A stretch of DNA of 64,000 nucleotides from Candidatus Nitrososphaera gargensis Ga9.2 (GTDB lineage Archaea; Thermoproteota; Nitrososphaeria; Nitrososphaerales; Nitrososphaeraceae), in assembly GCF_000303155.1 (NCBI RefSeq), contig NC_018719.1, forward strand, positions 2,170,001 to 2,234,000, written 5' to 3'. The notes under the pieces are model-generated. The model was given only the letters and a program-made list of their open reading frames with translations. It was not told the origin of the DNA and did not search any database. This document shows positions 25,287 through 34,807 of the stretch, piece by piece. Both the position numbers and the translations under genes were made by a program. Position 1 is the stretch's first letter. Every line of letters begins with the position of its first letter.

Positions 25287-25831
25287 AATATAAATCCCAG
25301 TATCTTTCTAAGAACTTGCCGTCTATATCGCGGTATTGCTCCTCAAGAAAACCCGAATCTTTTGTCAATCGCTCAGCCGCCTGAACTATTCTTTCAGGTC
25401 ATTTTTGGAACCTTGAAATATAGTTTCTTTACTTCTTGTATCTGCTTGGCATCTTGTATTTGTTTTGCGATTGCAAACTGCATCTTTGTTTTGCTAAGGA
25501 CTGATCCTTGACTTGGGGATCAAAGGGAGAATAAACGAATCTAATTAGAAAGTCCGTGGGATGAATTTGCATATTTTGAAATTTATCATTGAGCCCCATA
25601 GCAGCTTCGAATAGCTCATTTGCTCGAGCTTTAATTGAGTGGGATCAGCTTTTCAAAGTTAATCAGCTTCCATTCTCCAAGTAATTTGAGAAGATGTCGA
25701 TATTGCGGCTCCTTATCTTTAGAAATTCTATATCGAGTTGTACCAGTTATTTCCTCAACCTTCATATTTATGTGCGGTACAATGTTCACGATAGTATGTT
25801 TCATACGTTCGTCTTCAGCCGTCTGTTCCAT
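25228..25831 (-). pseudogene. Decayed orphan gene, several frameshifts
   Basis: Four minus-strand segments in different frames join into one protein. They run from MEQTAEDERMKHTIVNIVPH to EKLIPL, then ARANELFEAAMGLNDKFQNM, then KTKMQFAIAKQIQDAKQIQE, and after a TGA, PERIVQAAERLTKDSGFLEE to the end. Frame changes near 25635 and 25500 and the stop near 25404 all fall at points where the protein sense continues. The 3' end overlaps the TnpB relic. The original protein was helical and of unknown family. Confidence 0.6.
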
Positions 25832-25924
25832 TTCAGTCTGAGAATGAGGTATAAACTGTCGTAACTAAATAACTAAACCATAAAAACACATATAATTTGG
25901 CTAAAACCTCTGCTTGGCTGTCAT

Positions 25925-26407
25925 ATGGGAGACAAGAAATCCATTTCCGCGCTGGTAAACGGCGGCGAAGCCAATGCAGGTCCGCCTCTGGGTCCGGCGC
26001 TGGGTCCGATGGGCGTAAACGTGTTGCAGGTTGTAAATACCATTAATGAAAAGACTAAAGACTTTCCAGGCATGAAGGTGCCAGTCAAAGTAGAGGTAGA
26101 CTCTGAGACCAAAAAGTTCACGGTCGAAGTGGGCATTCCGCCGACTGCAGCTCTGGTTGCCAAGGAGGCAGGCATACCAAAGGGCTCCGGGACGGCAGGC
26201 ACCAACTATGCCGGCGACCTGACGATGGCCAGCGCAGTCAAGATAGCCAAGATGAAGATCGATGGCTCGTATGCCTTTGACGTCAGGGGCGCGGTCAAAG
26301 AAGTCATTGGCTCATGCGTCAGCATGGGGGTCAAGGTAGAAGGCAAGCCTGCCAAGGAGGTCTATGCAGACATTGCCGCAGGCAAGTACGACGACCTCCT
26401 AAAGTGA
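25925..26407 (+). CDS. rpl11: 50S ribosomal protein L11
   Basis: A 160-residue ribosomal protein of the GTPase-associated centre; binds 23S rRNA and helps factor recruitment. The start of the domain reads VNGGEANAGPPLGPALGPMG with the expected proline-rich turn, followed by the KVPVKVEVDSETKKFTVEVG strand and the C-terminal rRNA-binding helices. It stands alone here, without L1 or L10. A CATATAAT box precedes the gene. Confidence 0.97.
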   Translation: MGDKKSISALVNGGEANAGPPLGPALGPMGVNVLQVVNTINEKTKDFPGMKVPVKVEVDSETKKFTVEVGIPPTAALVAKEAGIPKGSGTAGTNYAGDLTMASAVKIAKMKIDGSYAFDVRGAVKEVIGSCVSMGVKVEGKPAKEVYADIAAGKYDDLLK

Positions 26408-26521
26408 CCTAGAACGGCACAGCAACTACCAACCGACAACTGTAAAGCTGAGCCGACATCCAACTTTTACCATAGAAATCATAATAACAGAGAATAATCC
26501 TCTATAACAATAGCGTATTAC

Positions 26522-29500
26522 ATGCCTCGGAGCGCTTTTTGTCTTGTTTTACTATTCCTGATAACAACCGCTTCCTTGGCAGTGCCGGCAGCATACTCGC
26601 TGCCAATCAGAGAATCCGGCCCGCTCACCTCGCTTTTCAGCAAGTCGCTGCCATATCTAAAGGGCGACGACATTGTAACCGTCAACGGCCTGCCGGTCGA
26701 CAAGAACGCGATCAAGACGGATTTTGGAGCTATCGACCTCGGCAGGATGGAATACAATGGTAATGTCGGCAGGACGCTTGTCTATGGCTCTGGCAACATC
26801 GCGGCTCTTGGCAAGAGCGCGCACGTCGTAAGCTTTGGAGGATCGACGCAGCAGTATAGCCAGCAGCGGCTCCTTGGCGTGGCAGTATCGCAATCGCCAT
26901 TACCCCAAAATCTGGGCTTTTCGTACGCGGCCGACTCGCCGCTTCAGTTCGACTATAGAGAAGATCAGATAGGAAGCCCCGGCAGGCTTTCTGGCTCGTC
27001 GATAATTGGCTCTGACAAGGTGGCCGACACGTACGACATCACCGGCGAAGGGGTGACGGTGGCCATAGTTGATACCGGTACAGACTTTTCAAACCCTGAC
27101 ATGATGCATGCCCTTGCAAGGGACGAAAACGGTGTTCCCATAATGCTGGACGCAGACGGACAGGGGATCGTGCTGACAAGGGCGACGTATGTGGCCAAGA
27201 CAGACCCATCTGGGGCAATAGTGGACGGCGACTATACAGAAGACAGCCCGCCGGAAGGCTATACTTCATGGGCCTATGCCAACGAGACTGGCACTGTCTT
27301 TCTCAAGACGACGTTTGGCAACATACCCACCTACAACCCGCTCTACCCGATATTCGGCCAGCCTGTTGTCAATGCGACAGCAAGGGTTGACTGGATAATA
27401 GGGCGCAGTCCTACTGACTATATCCGGTCTGCAAGCGGCGTCTACCACTTTGGCATAATTTACCAGCTCCAGCAGCAGTTTGGCACGCTCACGTTTGGGC
27501 TCGTGCCGGTGCTTGTAGTTGACAGCAAAGAGCCAGGTGTGTACGACACGATAATCCCCGACATGTACTCTGGGTGGTATTTCTACACCCATAACGAGCT
27601 TGCGCGGCTGGCGCATGTGGAGCACCTTTTTAGCGAGCCCTCGTATGATTTTACAGATGATGTTCCCATCAAGCTTGGTGACGGCAATGAATTTCTGACA
27701 TACGATTACAACGACGACGGCTTTCCAGACTTTAGCGCTGGGACTGCTGGTGCAAGGGTGGTCGATCTGTGGCAGGTGGTGGCAAGCAGCAACAAGACCA
27801 AGCCTGTCTTGGGCGAAGAGACTGGCTACGGTGGCGTGGTCGTTGCAGACCTGCTCGAGCCGCTCGACCCTGCCGGCAACTACTTTGGAGTAATGTACGA
27901 CATCGCCGGCCACGGGACCGGCACCGCCGCGACAGTGGCTTCAAAGGGCGAGCAGCAGTACAACATTTACGATGACGGCACGATGTACGGCCTTGCAGGC
28001 ATTGCTCCGGGCGCAAAGATAATTCCTGTCAAGGCGCTGTGGGCCGGCGATTCGCTGTACGGCTGGCTCTACTCATCAGGCTTTGATCTGGGCGAGGACG
28101 GCGTGTGGCGCTACAGCGGCGATCACAAGGCCGACATTATCAGCAACAGCTGGGGCGTCGCATCGTTCCCGCTTTTGCAGTACGGGCCAGGGTACGACGT
28201 GCTGTCGGTGATCTCGTCGCTCCTAGTGGTTCCCGGCCTGCTTGATGACGATTATCCCGGCACGCTGTTTGTCAACAGCCTTGGCAACAACGGCCTTGGG
28301 TACGGGTCAGTGGGCGCGCCAAACGCTTCGCCTCTTGCTATCTCTGTCGGGGCAACGACCAACAACGTGCACGTTGGCTACAACGGCTTTGAGAATGTCA
28401 CGCGGTTTGGCAACTGGGCGACTTACTTTGACGACGTGGCAGACTTTTCAAGCAGAGGGCCGGGGCTTTTAGGCGACCCCAAGCCTGAGCTGATGGCCAT
28501 AGGATCGTACGCGTTCACGCCGACCATAGTGAACCTGAAGAACTTGAAGACCACTGCCGATGACTCGAACAACGATGGTGCGTTCGCGCTTTTTGGCGGC
28601 ACCAGCATGGCCGCGCCGATGGTCGCCGGGGCGGCGGCGCTTGTGATCGAGGACATGAGGTCGCAAGGGAAGGAACCCGACCCGTTTGAAATCAAGACGA
28701 TACTGATGTCGTCGGCTGTTGACCTGAAGAACGATCCGTTTGTTCAGGGCTCTGGCAGGGTTGACGCACTGGCTGCAATCAGGCTTGCAAAAGGTGAAAA
28801 CGACCAACTCATGGCATACACTGAAGACACTGTTCCAAACGTGCTGTCCGCAATGTCCAAATCAATCCACTCATACAGCGACGTGCTTGGCATAATCGAG
28901 GGCGGACAGGGAGTAGCAGAGAAGAAGCTTGGCGCAGAATTCAGGGACGGCAGGTGGTTCGCCGGTCACATAAGTCAGGGCGGATCTGCCTCCGCGCAGA
29001 TCGTAATTGAGAACCCGTCGGCAGAGGACATGGAGGTAGAGGTCACCGGCGCAATAGAAAAGCTCGTCAGCAGGTACCAACTGCACAACACGACGCGGCT
29101 GTTTGAAAAAGATCCACTGTACAGCTCGGTAGATTTTGGATACGACCCGAACTATTTCAGCATTGACGAAATGGGCGGCGTGCCGGACAACGCGGACCTC
29201 ATGGTCGCAAGAGTCACTTTTCCGTTTGAAAGTTTCATGAACACGACAGAGTTTTACGCCGACCACTTGCGCATCGCTTCGGTTTACGCCTACGACTGGT
29301 CCGACAGCAATCTGGACGGCAAAGTGTCATACGCTGAAACCTCGATGATAAACAGGGGCGGCTCGTGGGGCACCGTGCAAGAGCTCAGAATATCAGATCC
29401 GAATGAAAAATTCAAGAACACCCCTCTGATAGGAGTGTATCCCGTCCCGACGGTGTTTTCGTTCTGGCAGGGCGACAGGCGGATAAACTCGACTGCGATG

Positions 29501-31246
29501 AACTACACGCTCACGATCGAGTTTTACGAAAGGCAGCCAAACCCCGCAATCACGCTTGACGGAGCGGAAGGAGACGGCAAGCTCACCCTGAATGTCAACT
29601 CCAACAACAAGGAAGTGGTCACGGCGACCATACATGTCGCCGAAGAAACACTGCCGGGCATTTACTACAGCTCGATACTGATCAAGCCAGCAGCAGGTGA
29701 AAGTAGTAGCAGCAGTAGCAGTCACCAGATTGTGATGCCGGTGAGCTATGTTGTCACGAGCAAGCCGGTGCCAAAGGACGTGCCAGTGGTGGTGGTGCCT
29801 GACGCCAGCATTGGCGAGCAGGACCTTGGCCTGCGGCCAAACGGCTATGTGGGCGGCCTGTTTGACATGACTTCGAGGTATTCTGCCGGCGATTGGAGGT
29901 CATACCACTTTATGGTGGACGACAGCACGATAACATCAATGACGCTAAAGATATCGTGGCCGCACAACTCTACTAGCATCAGCGCGATGGCCTTTGGCCC
30001 GGACGGCAGGATGGTGGCGACAAGCGTACCCTCTGGCGTGTTTGAGATCTTTTCTGGGTGGCCCAGCAACGACTGGCTCGGGACGACCTCCTACAGCGAG
30101 GGCGGCGCATTCTATTTCAGCCAGAATGCCGGCGAGAACTCGACGCTGCTTCATGTTCCGGTGAACGGCACAGGCGTGTACTCTGTTCTCTTGCACAATA
30201 CTCTGTTCCACGGAAACAGCCTATACGAGCCCCTGCAGGTAGAGGCCAAGTTCTCTACGATACTGCCAGACGGCGCTGCGCCGGCGATAGGCATAGACCT
30301 TCCAAAATACTTGCGCGCAGGAGAGCATAGGATTCCGGTGACAATCACAGAAGAGAACCTAGCCAGCTATGAATACGCGATAGACTTTGGCGACCCGGTC
30401 ATACCAGACAAGGTCATTATTAGTACTGGAAGCAACAACAGTACCTTTGATCTGGTTGTTGATACCACCGTGCTGGCAGAAGGTACTCACAGGCTACGTA
30501 TAGATTCGATGGATCTTGTAGGCCACACCACCTCGTTCGTATCCACATTTGAGGTTGATAGGACGCCGCCAGTAGTAAATATCTACATGCAGGAAGATGC
30601 TGGCATACGCAATGCAGAGAACTATACGATAGTGACTGCAAGAGGCGGCGCCCTGATGTGGAATATTTCTGATAATAATGGCATAGTGTCGCCGGTAAGC
30701 ATCACCGCTTATGATGGCAGCAAGATTCAATCGGAAACATTATCGTCTTCTTTTACGATACTCAATTCGACCTTGCCTGAAGGCGAATACCTCTACACAA
30801 TAGATGTTCAGGATGTTGCAGGAAACAGGGTGGTTCAGGACATCAGAGTGGTGATCGACAGGACGCCCCCAGCAACGTCGCTGTCCTTTATCAACGCAAA
30901 CCCACAGGACCTGAGAGACATGGTCACAGTAGTCTTGGGAACCGACGATCCAAACATCCGCAGCGTGACCCTGCAGGTGGGCGACAGGAAGAGCATAGAC
31001 GTTACAGGGATGCCCGAATACCAGCTTGACACTACAGAGCTTCCAGACGGCGAGTATGAGCTAAAGCTTGTAGCGACTGACATTGCGGGCAACGAAGGGA
31101 CAATAAGCATGCCCATAATAGTGGCAAACGCGGCTCCCCGGATCATGTCTGCCATCCTTGTCGGCCTTGCGGCCGGCGGTGGGATTGCAAGCGTGGCATG
31201 GTTTATTATTTTTACAAGACGCCGGGCCTCTGACTACCATCAATAA
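26522..31246 (+). CDS. Giant secreted subtilisin-like protease, C-terminally membrane-anchored
   Basis: A 1574-residue S8 peptidase with an N-terminal signal peptide (~residues 5-25). The triad is D184 (VAIVDTGTD), H464 (AGHGTGTAA) and S695 (GGTSMAAP), with the oxyanion Asn in LGNNG (589-590). The 280-residue gap between D and H is a large insertion. Residues 928-939 (DSNLDGKVSYAE) form a calcium loop of EF-hand/dockerin type. The C-terminal third has Ig-like repeats beginning DRTPPV and DRTPPA. One transmembrane helix near 1545-1567 and a short basic tail anchor it. It probably degrades extracellular protein or processes surface proteins. Confidence 0.93.
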   Translation: MPRSAFCLVLLFLITTASLAVPAAYSLPIRESGPLTSLFSKSLPYLKGDDIVTVNGLPVDKNAIKTDFGAIDLGRMEYNGNVGRTLVYGSGNIAALGKSAHVVSFGGSTQQYSQQRLLGVAVSQSPLPQNLGFSYAADSPLQFDYREDQIGSPGRLSGSSIIGSDKVADTYDITGEGVTVAIVDTGTDFSNPDMMHALARDENGVPIMLDADGQGIVLTRATYVAKTDPSGAIVDGDYTEDSPPEGYTSWAYANETGTVFLKTTFGNIPTYNPLYPIFGQPVVNATARVDWIIGRSPTDYIRSASGVYHFGIIYQLQQQFGTLTFGLVPVLVVDSKEPGVYDTIIPDMYSGWYFYTHNELARLAHVEHLFSEPSYDFTDDVPIKLGDGNEFLTYDYNDDGFPDFSAGTAGARVVDLWQVVASSNKTKPVLGEETGYGGVVVADLLEPLDPAGNYFGVMYDIAGHGTGTAATVASKGEQQYNIYDDGTMYGLAGIAPGAKIIPVKALWAGDSLYGWLYSSGFDLGEDGVWRYSGDHKADIISNSWGVASFPLLQYGPGYDVLSVISSLLVVPGLLDDDYPGTLFVNSLGNNGLGYGSVGAPNASPLAISVGATTNNVHVGYNGFENVTRFGNWATYFDDVADFSSRGPGLLGDPKPELMAIGSYAFTPTIVNLKNLKTTADDSNNDGAFALFGGTSMAAPMVAGAAALVIEDMRSQGKEPDPFEIKTILMSSAVDLKNDPFVQGSGRVDALAAIRLAKGENDQLMAYTEDTVPNVLSAMSKSIHSYSDVLGIIEGGQGVAEKKLGAEFRDGRWFAGHISQGGSASAQIVIENPSAEDMEVEVTGAIEKLVSRYQLHNTTRLFEKDPLYSSVDFGYDPNYFSIDEMGGVPDNADLMVARVTFPFESFMNTTEFYADHLRIASVYAYDWSDSNLDGKVSYAETSMINRGGSWGTVQELRISDPNEKFKNTPLIGVYPVPTVFSFWQGDRRINSTAMNYTLTIEFYERQPNPAITLDGAEGDGKLTLNVNSNNKEVVTATIHVAEETLPGIYYSSILIKPAAGESSSSSSSHQIVMPVSYVVTSKPVPKDVPVVVVPDASIGEQDLGLRPNGYVGGLFDMTSRYSAGDWRSYHFMVDDSTITSMTLKISWPHNSTSISAMAFGPDGRMVATSVPSGVFEIFSGWPSNDWLGTTSYSEGGAFYFSQNAGENSTLLHVPVNGTGVYSVLLHNTLFHGNSLYEPLQVEAKFSTILPDGAAPAIGIDLPKYLRAGEHRIPVTITEENLASYEYAIDFGDPVIPDKVIISTGSNNSTFDLVVDTTVLAEGTHRLRIDSMDLVGHTTSFVSTFEVDRTPPVVNIYMQEDAGIRNAENYTIVTARGGALMWNISDNNGIVSPVSITAYDGSKIQSETLSSSFTILNSTLPEGEYLYTIDVQDVAGNRVVQDIRVVIDRTPPATSLSFINANPQDLRDMVTVVLGTDDPNIRSVTLQVGDRKSIDVTGMPEYQLDTTELPDGEYELKLVATDIAGNEGTISMPIIVANAAPRIMSAILVGLAAGGGIASVAWFIIFTRRRASDYHQ

Positions 31247-31289
31247 ATCTTAAATAGTAAATAACTCACTTTTAATACCAGAGAGACAC

Positions 31290-31649
31290 ATGAGTGAGGA
31301 CAAAAAGACTGCAAGCATGCACGCCGCCAGCAACAACCTGATCGAACTTGGAGAAAAGAACTTTGACGAGGTGGTAGGAGGCAGCAAGCCAGTCTTGGTA
31401 GATTTCTGGGCAACATGGTGCGGTCCCTGCCAGTTCATGCTTCCCATATTTGACAAGCTGTCCAAGAAATACGGCAACAAGGTGTCATTTGGAAGGCTGA
31501 ACGTTGACGACAACCAAGGTGTCGCGATGCGCTACGACGTCTACGCAATCCCGACGTTCATCATGTTCATGAACGGCAAGGCTGTCGACAGGGCGGTCGG
31601 TGCAGTCGGCGAGAAGGGTCTGGAAGGGCTGCTCCAGAAGTACCAGTAG
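31290..31649 (+). CDS. trxA: Thioredoxin
   Basis: A 119-residue cytoplasmic disulfide oxidoreductase with the active site WCGPCQ (C44, C47), preceded by VLVDFWAT and followed by the cis-proline in AIPTF. A ~20-residue N-terminal extension precedes the domain. It is convergent with the aIF5B gene, with stops 4 bp apart. Confidence 0.95.
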   Translation: MSEDKKTASMHAASNNLIELGEKNFDEVVGGSKPVLVDFWATWCGPCQFMLPIFDKLSKKYGNKVSFGRLNVDDNQGVAMRYDVYAIPTFIMFMNGKAVDRAVGAVGEKGLEGLLQKYQ

Positions 31650-31652
31650 TGA

Positions 31653-33446
31653 TTACAGGTACCCAAACGTCGGGTCGTTCTTTCTTTTCATAGCAACGAG
31701 CATGTCCAAGACCTCCTTTTCCTTTTCATTCAGCCGGTGGTTGAACCTCTCTAGCAGCTGCTTTGCCTGTCTGCTGTTGATGTCCGTATAGAATATATCG
31801 CCCTCGTTTATCTGCCGGCCAATGGTCGGCTCTTTTATCGACACTGCCACCTGCATACCTGTGGTAGCCTCTTCAATCGCCTTGCCGCTTTCTTGGATCT
31901 GGTGCACGGTGCCTACCTTCTTACCCTCTTCGTTGATGACCTGAACTTTTTGCCTCAGCCTGCCTATCTGGATCTCAGCTCCGAAGACTGCAGGGTCATT
32001 GCGCCTAAAGATGAACCCCTTCATGAACTGGAACTTGCATATAGGCGGCAGCTCGTTGAACAGTATCAACTCTTCGTGTTCGCGCTGGTACGCCACCCAG
32101 TCAGTGTAACTTCTGACAAGGTTGTAGATTATCTGCTCGTTGAAAATTTTGACTTCCCTGTCCTGAGCCTCTTTCTGCGCGTCGTCAAGCACCCTGACGC
32201 TAAAGCCCAGCACGACTCCAAGGTAGCGGTCGTTCTCCTTTACCGCGGACGCCTCGACGATGTCCCTCCTCGTGATGTTGCCGATGTCTGCCATCCTGAT
32301 TGGCACGTTTTCCTTTCTCAGCAGGTCTGTTATTGCCTCAAGCGAGCCTATCGTATCGCATTTCAGAATAACGCCGGTGGTCTCGGTGTTGCTCACTATG
32401 GCAGTCTTGATCTCTGATTCGACAAGTGACTTTAGGTGCTCAAGCTCTTCCTTACCTTTTTTCTGATCGTAGACATAAAGCGGGCTGCCTGCAAGCACCC
32501 CTTCAAGATCGGGCGATGTGATCTTTAATCCTGCAGCCGCAACGACTTCGGTGACAGGCTTGAACTTGTCACGAGGATCGCGCATTTCATCAAGCGGCTT
32601 TGGAAGCAAAAGCGCCTTTGTCTTGGTAGCGACTGCACCGTCGCGCTTGCCTACAACCACGATGTCGCCATGCCGCAGGGTGCCGTCAAGCAATATGATG
32701 TTTGCCGACGGGCCGAGGCCGACCTCTTCGCTAGATTCGAGCACGATACCCTTTGCTGGCCCTTCATGCCGCTCGAGCTTTTTTGCCATGTATTGCTGAG
32801 TCAGGCCCACCAGCACGGCCAGCAGTTCGGGTATCCCGACGCCGGTCCTTGCACTGATAGGCACTATGGCCACTTCCTTTGTGAAATCCCTGACGCGCCA
32901 GAACACTTCAGACAGGAACCCCAGCCTTGAGAGCGTTCCTACTACGGCGTATGCCTTTTCGTCAAGCAGCATCTGGACGCTTGGATCCTGCTTTTTCACC
33001 TCTTCAGAAATGAACCTGCCAGAGGCCCTCCAGCCGGTGACCATGTCGACCTTGTTGAGCGCCACGACAAAGGGCACCTTGCGCTTTTTCAAAATATCGA
33101 TGCTTTCAATCGTCTGCGCTTCAAACCCCTTGTTTACGTCTACTACAACTATGGCAATGTCAGCTGCAGATCCGCCGCGTGCGCGCAGGTTGGCAAAAAC
33201 TTCGTGCCCCGGCGTGTCAATCACGAGCAGTCCTGGTATCGGAGTTTCAGCTTTTGCAAGCTTTGCATAGAGGGGCCCAGTCATCTCCTTGATGGTTTCA
33301 ACTGGGAAAAAGCTGGCGCCGATATGCTGCGTGATCCCTCCGACTTCGCGGGCCTGGACCGCTGTTCCGCGAATCTTGTCCAGTAGCGAAGTCTTGCCCG
33401 AGTCTACGTGACCAAGAACAACTACAACAGGCTGACGAAGTTCCAC
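31653..33446 (-). CDS. infB: Translation initiation factor aIF5B (IF-2 like)
   Basis: A 597-residue GTPase that promotes ribosomal subunit joining. G motifs are GHVDSGKTSLLD, DTPGHE and NKVD; beta-barrel and C-terminal domains follow, with the RPGxF-like region near KFQFMKGFIFRRNDPAVFGA. It is the last gene of the L7Ae-S28e-L24e-Ndk-aIF5B operon, starting 3 bp after the Ndk stop. Confidence 0.97.
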   Translation of the reverse strand: MELRQPVVVVLGHVDSGKTSLLDKIRGTAVQAREVGGITQHIGASFFPVETIKEMTGPLYAKLAKAETPIPGLLVIDTPGHEVFANLRARGGSAADIAIVVVDVNKGFEAQTIESIDILKKRKVPFVVALNKVDMVTGWRASGRFISEEVKKQDPSVQMLLDEKAYAVVGTLSRLGFLSEVFWRVRDFTKEVAIVPISARTGVGIPELLAVLVGLTQQYMAKKLERHEGPAKGIVLESSEEVGLGPSANIILLDGTLRHGDIVVVGKRDGAVATKTKALLLPKPLDEMRDPRDKFKPVTEVVAAAGLKITSPDLEGVLAGSPLYVYDQKKGKEELEHLKSLVESEIKTAIVSNTETTGVILKCDTIGSLEAITDLLRKENVPIRMADIGNITRRDIVEASAVKENDRYLGVVLGFSVRVLDDAQKEAQDREVKIFNEQIIYNLVRSYTDWVAYQREHEELILFNELPPICKFQFMKGFIFRRNDPAVFGAEIQIGRLRQKVQVINEEGKKVGTVHQIQESGKAIEEATTGMQVAVSIKEPTIGRQINEGDIFYTDINSRQAKQLLERFNHRLNEKEKEVLDMLVAMKRKNDPTFGYL

Positions 33447-33449
33447 GTG

Positions 33450-33854
33450 TCAACCGAAAATGACTCGCGACTCTTTTATGAAGCTTTCAGGGGAGTCGGA
33501 GGCATGAATGATGTTGTCAGTAAAGCCAAGTCCAAAGTCGCCTCTTATTGTGCCCGGCGCCGCTTCAAACGACTTGGTGGCTCCTATCATGAGCCTGACA
33601 GTATTAACCGCGTTATTGCCTTCCAAGATGCACGCGACTACCGTGCCAGAGCTGATAAAAGAGACCAGCTCGCCAAAGAACGGCTTGTCCTTGTGCACAG
33701 AGTAGAACTCTTGCGCCTTTTCCTTGGTAAAGTTATACGACTTTAGGTTCTTTATCTGGAAGCCCTTTTCTTCAAACCTTGCCAATATCTTGCCCGTCAG
33801 CTGGCGCTTGAACCCGTCCGGCTTGACTACAATAAGAGTCTGCTCGACTGCCAT
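33450..33854 (-). CDS. ndk: Nucleoside diphosphate kinase
   Basis: A 134-residue enzyme equilibrating NTP and NDP pools. The phospho-histidine is H117 in NIIHASDS, preceded by [15 protein letters not shown] at the N-terminus also fits. Length is normal. It sits in the classical archaeal ribosomal-protein cluster. Confidence 0.97.
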   Translation of the reverse strand: MAVEQTLIVVKPDGFKRQLTGKILARFEEKGFQIKNLKSYNFTKEKAQEFYSVHKDKPFFGELVSFISSGTVVACILEGNNAVNTVRLMIGATKSFEAAPGTIRGDFGLGFTDNIIHASDSPESFIKESRVIFG

Positions 33855-33882
33855 ATTTTTTTCATCTACTACTATTATTATT

Positions 33883-34098
33883 CTACTTTTTCATGCGTAG
33901 GCCGCCCTTTACATATCGGCTTGTCCACTTTAGCTTCCGTGCGTCGCGCTGAAGAACGCGCAGGTTTTTCTTGCACTTGCTAGAGCACGTCCACTGGACT
34001 TGGCCGTCGTTCCTTACAAGCATGACTCCGTGGCCGGTGGTGATGTGCCTGCCGCAGAAGAAACAATTGCGTAGCGATGTTGCTGTCGTCTTGCTCAT
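33883..34098 (-). CDS. rpl24e: 50S ribosomal protein L24e
   Basis: A 71-residue zinc ribosomal protein. CFFCGRHI and CSSKCKKN supply the four zinc cysteines. [20 protein letters not shown] is the family core. It lies between S28e and Ndk in the operon. Confidence 0.95.
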   Translation of the reverse strand: MSKTTATSLRNCFFCGRHITTGHGVMLVRNDGQVQWTCSSKCKKNLRVLQRDARKLKWTSRYVKGGLRMKK

Positions 34099-34113
34099 GA
34101 TAACAATATCACC

Positions 34114-34329
34114 TTACCTTATCTTGCGGGCCTCCCGCTCCGTTTCCCTCAACATCAGGACGTCGTTCATCCTGACAGAGCCCTTGACGTTCCTTGTGAG
34201 GATGCGGCCCCTGTCCTTGCCTTCGAGAACTTTGACCCTAACCTGAATAACTTCACCTGCGATGCCGGTCCTGCCCACTATTTGAATGACTTCAGCAGGA
34301 ACGACCTTTTCTTCAGCTGCCTTGCTCAT
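34114..34329 (-). CDS. rps28e: 30S ribosomal protein S28e
   Basis: A 71-residue protein with the S28e signature [20 protein letters not shown] and the conserved C-terminal [12 protein letters not shown]. It is spaced 15-21 bp from its neighbours in the ribosomal operon. Confidence 0.96.
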   Translation of the reverse strand: MSKAAEEKVVPAEVIQIVGRTGIAGEVIQVRVKVLEGKDRGRILTRNVKGSVRMNDVLMLRETEREARKIR

Positions 34330-34350
34330 CTTCTGTCAGCCACCGTTTCT

Positions 34351-34737
34351 CTACCCTTTCTTGGCCGCGCCCTTCAGGTTGCCAATTGAAGTGACTACCT
34401 GCTCCACGATATGCTGGGCCTCGCCAGGATCAATGATCGTCGCAGCTGCAGAGCCGACGTCGATTCCAAGTGACATGCCAAGCTGCTGCTTGCTTGGGAC
34501 AAAGATGAACGGCGCGTTCCTTTCTTCGCAGAGGATCGGAAGGTGTGCCACCACTTCTGGAGGCTCGACATCCTCGGCAATTACAACAAGCTTTGAAATG
34601 CCGCGCTCGACGGCCTTTGTGGTCTCATTGGTGCCCTTGCGGACCTTGCCACTCTGCTTTGCTACGCGCACTGCCTCATAAACCGCGTTTACCAGATCCT
34701 TAGAAACTTCCATCTTGACGTAATATGGTTTACTCAT
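34351..34737 (-). CDS. rpl7ae: 50S ribosomal protein L7Ae
   Basis: A 128-residue kink-turn RNA-binding protein of the ribosome and of C/D and H/ACA RNPs and RNase [21 protein letters not shown] and [20 protein letters not shown] are the RNA-binding core. The ATG is chosen over a GTG 12 nt upstream because GGTGAT then sits at ribosome-binding distance. It is the first gene of the operon. Confidence 0.97.
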   Translation of the reverse strand: MSKPYYVKMEVSKDLVNAVYEAVRVAKQSGKVRKGTNETTKAVERGISKLVVIAEDVEPPEVVAHLPILCEERNAPFIFVPSKQQLGMSLGIDVGSAAATIIDPGEAQHIVEQVVTSIGNLKGAAKKG

Positions 34738-34807
34738 TTTTGGTATCACCCATTGGGATCATCTTTCTTCTGTAGGATAGTAAGCGTATTAAAAACGTTG
34801 TCCATGC

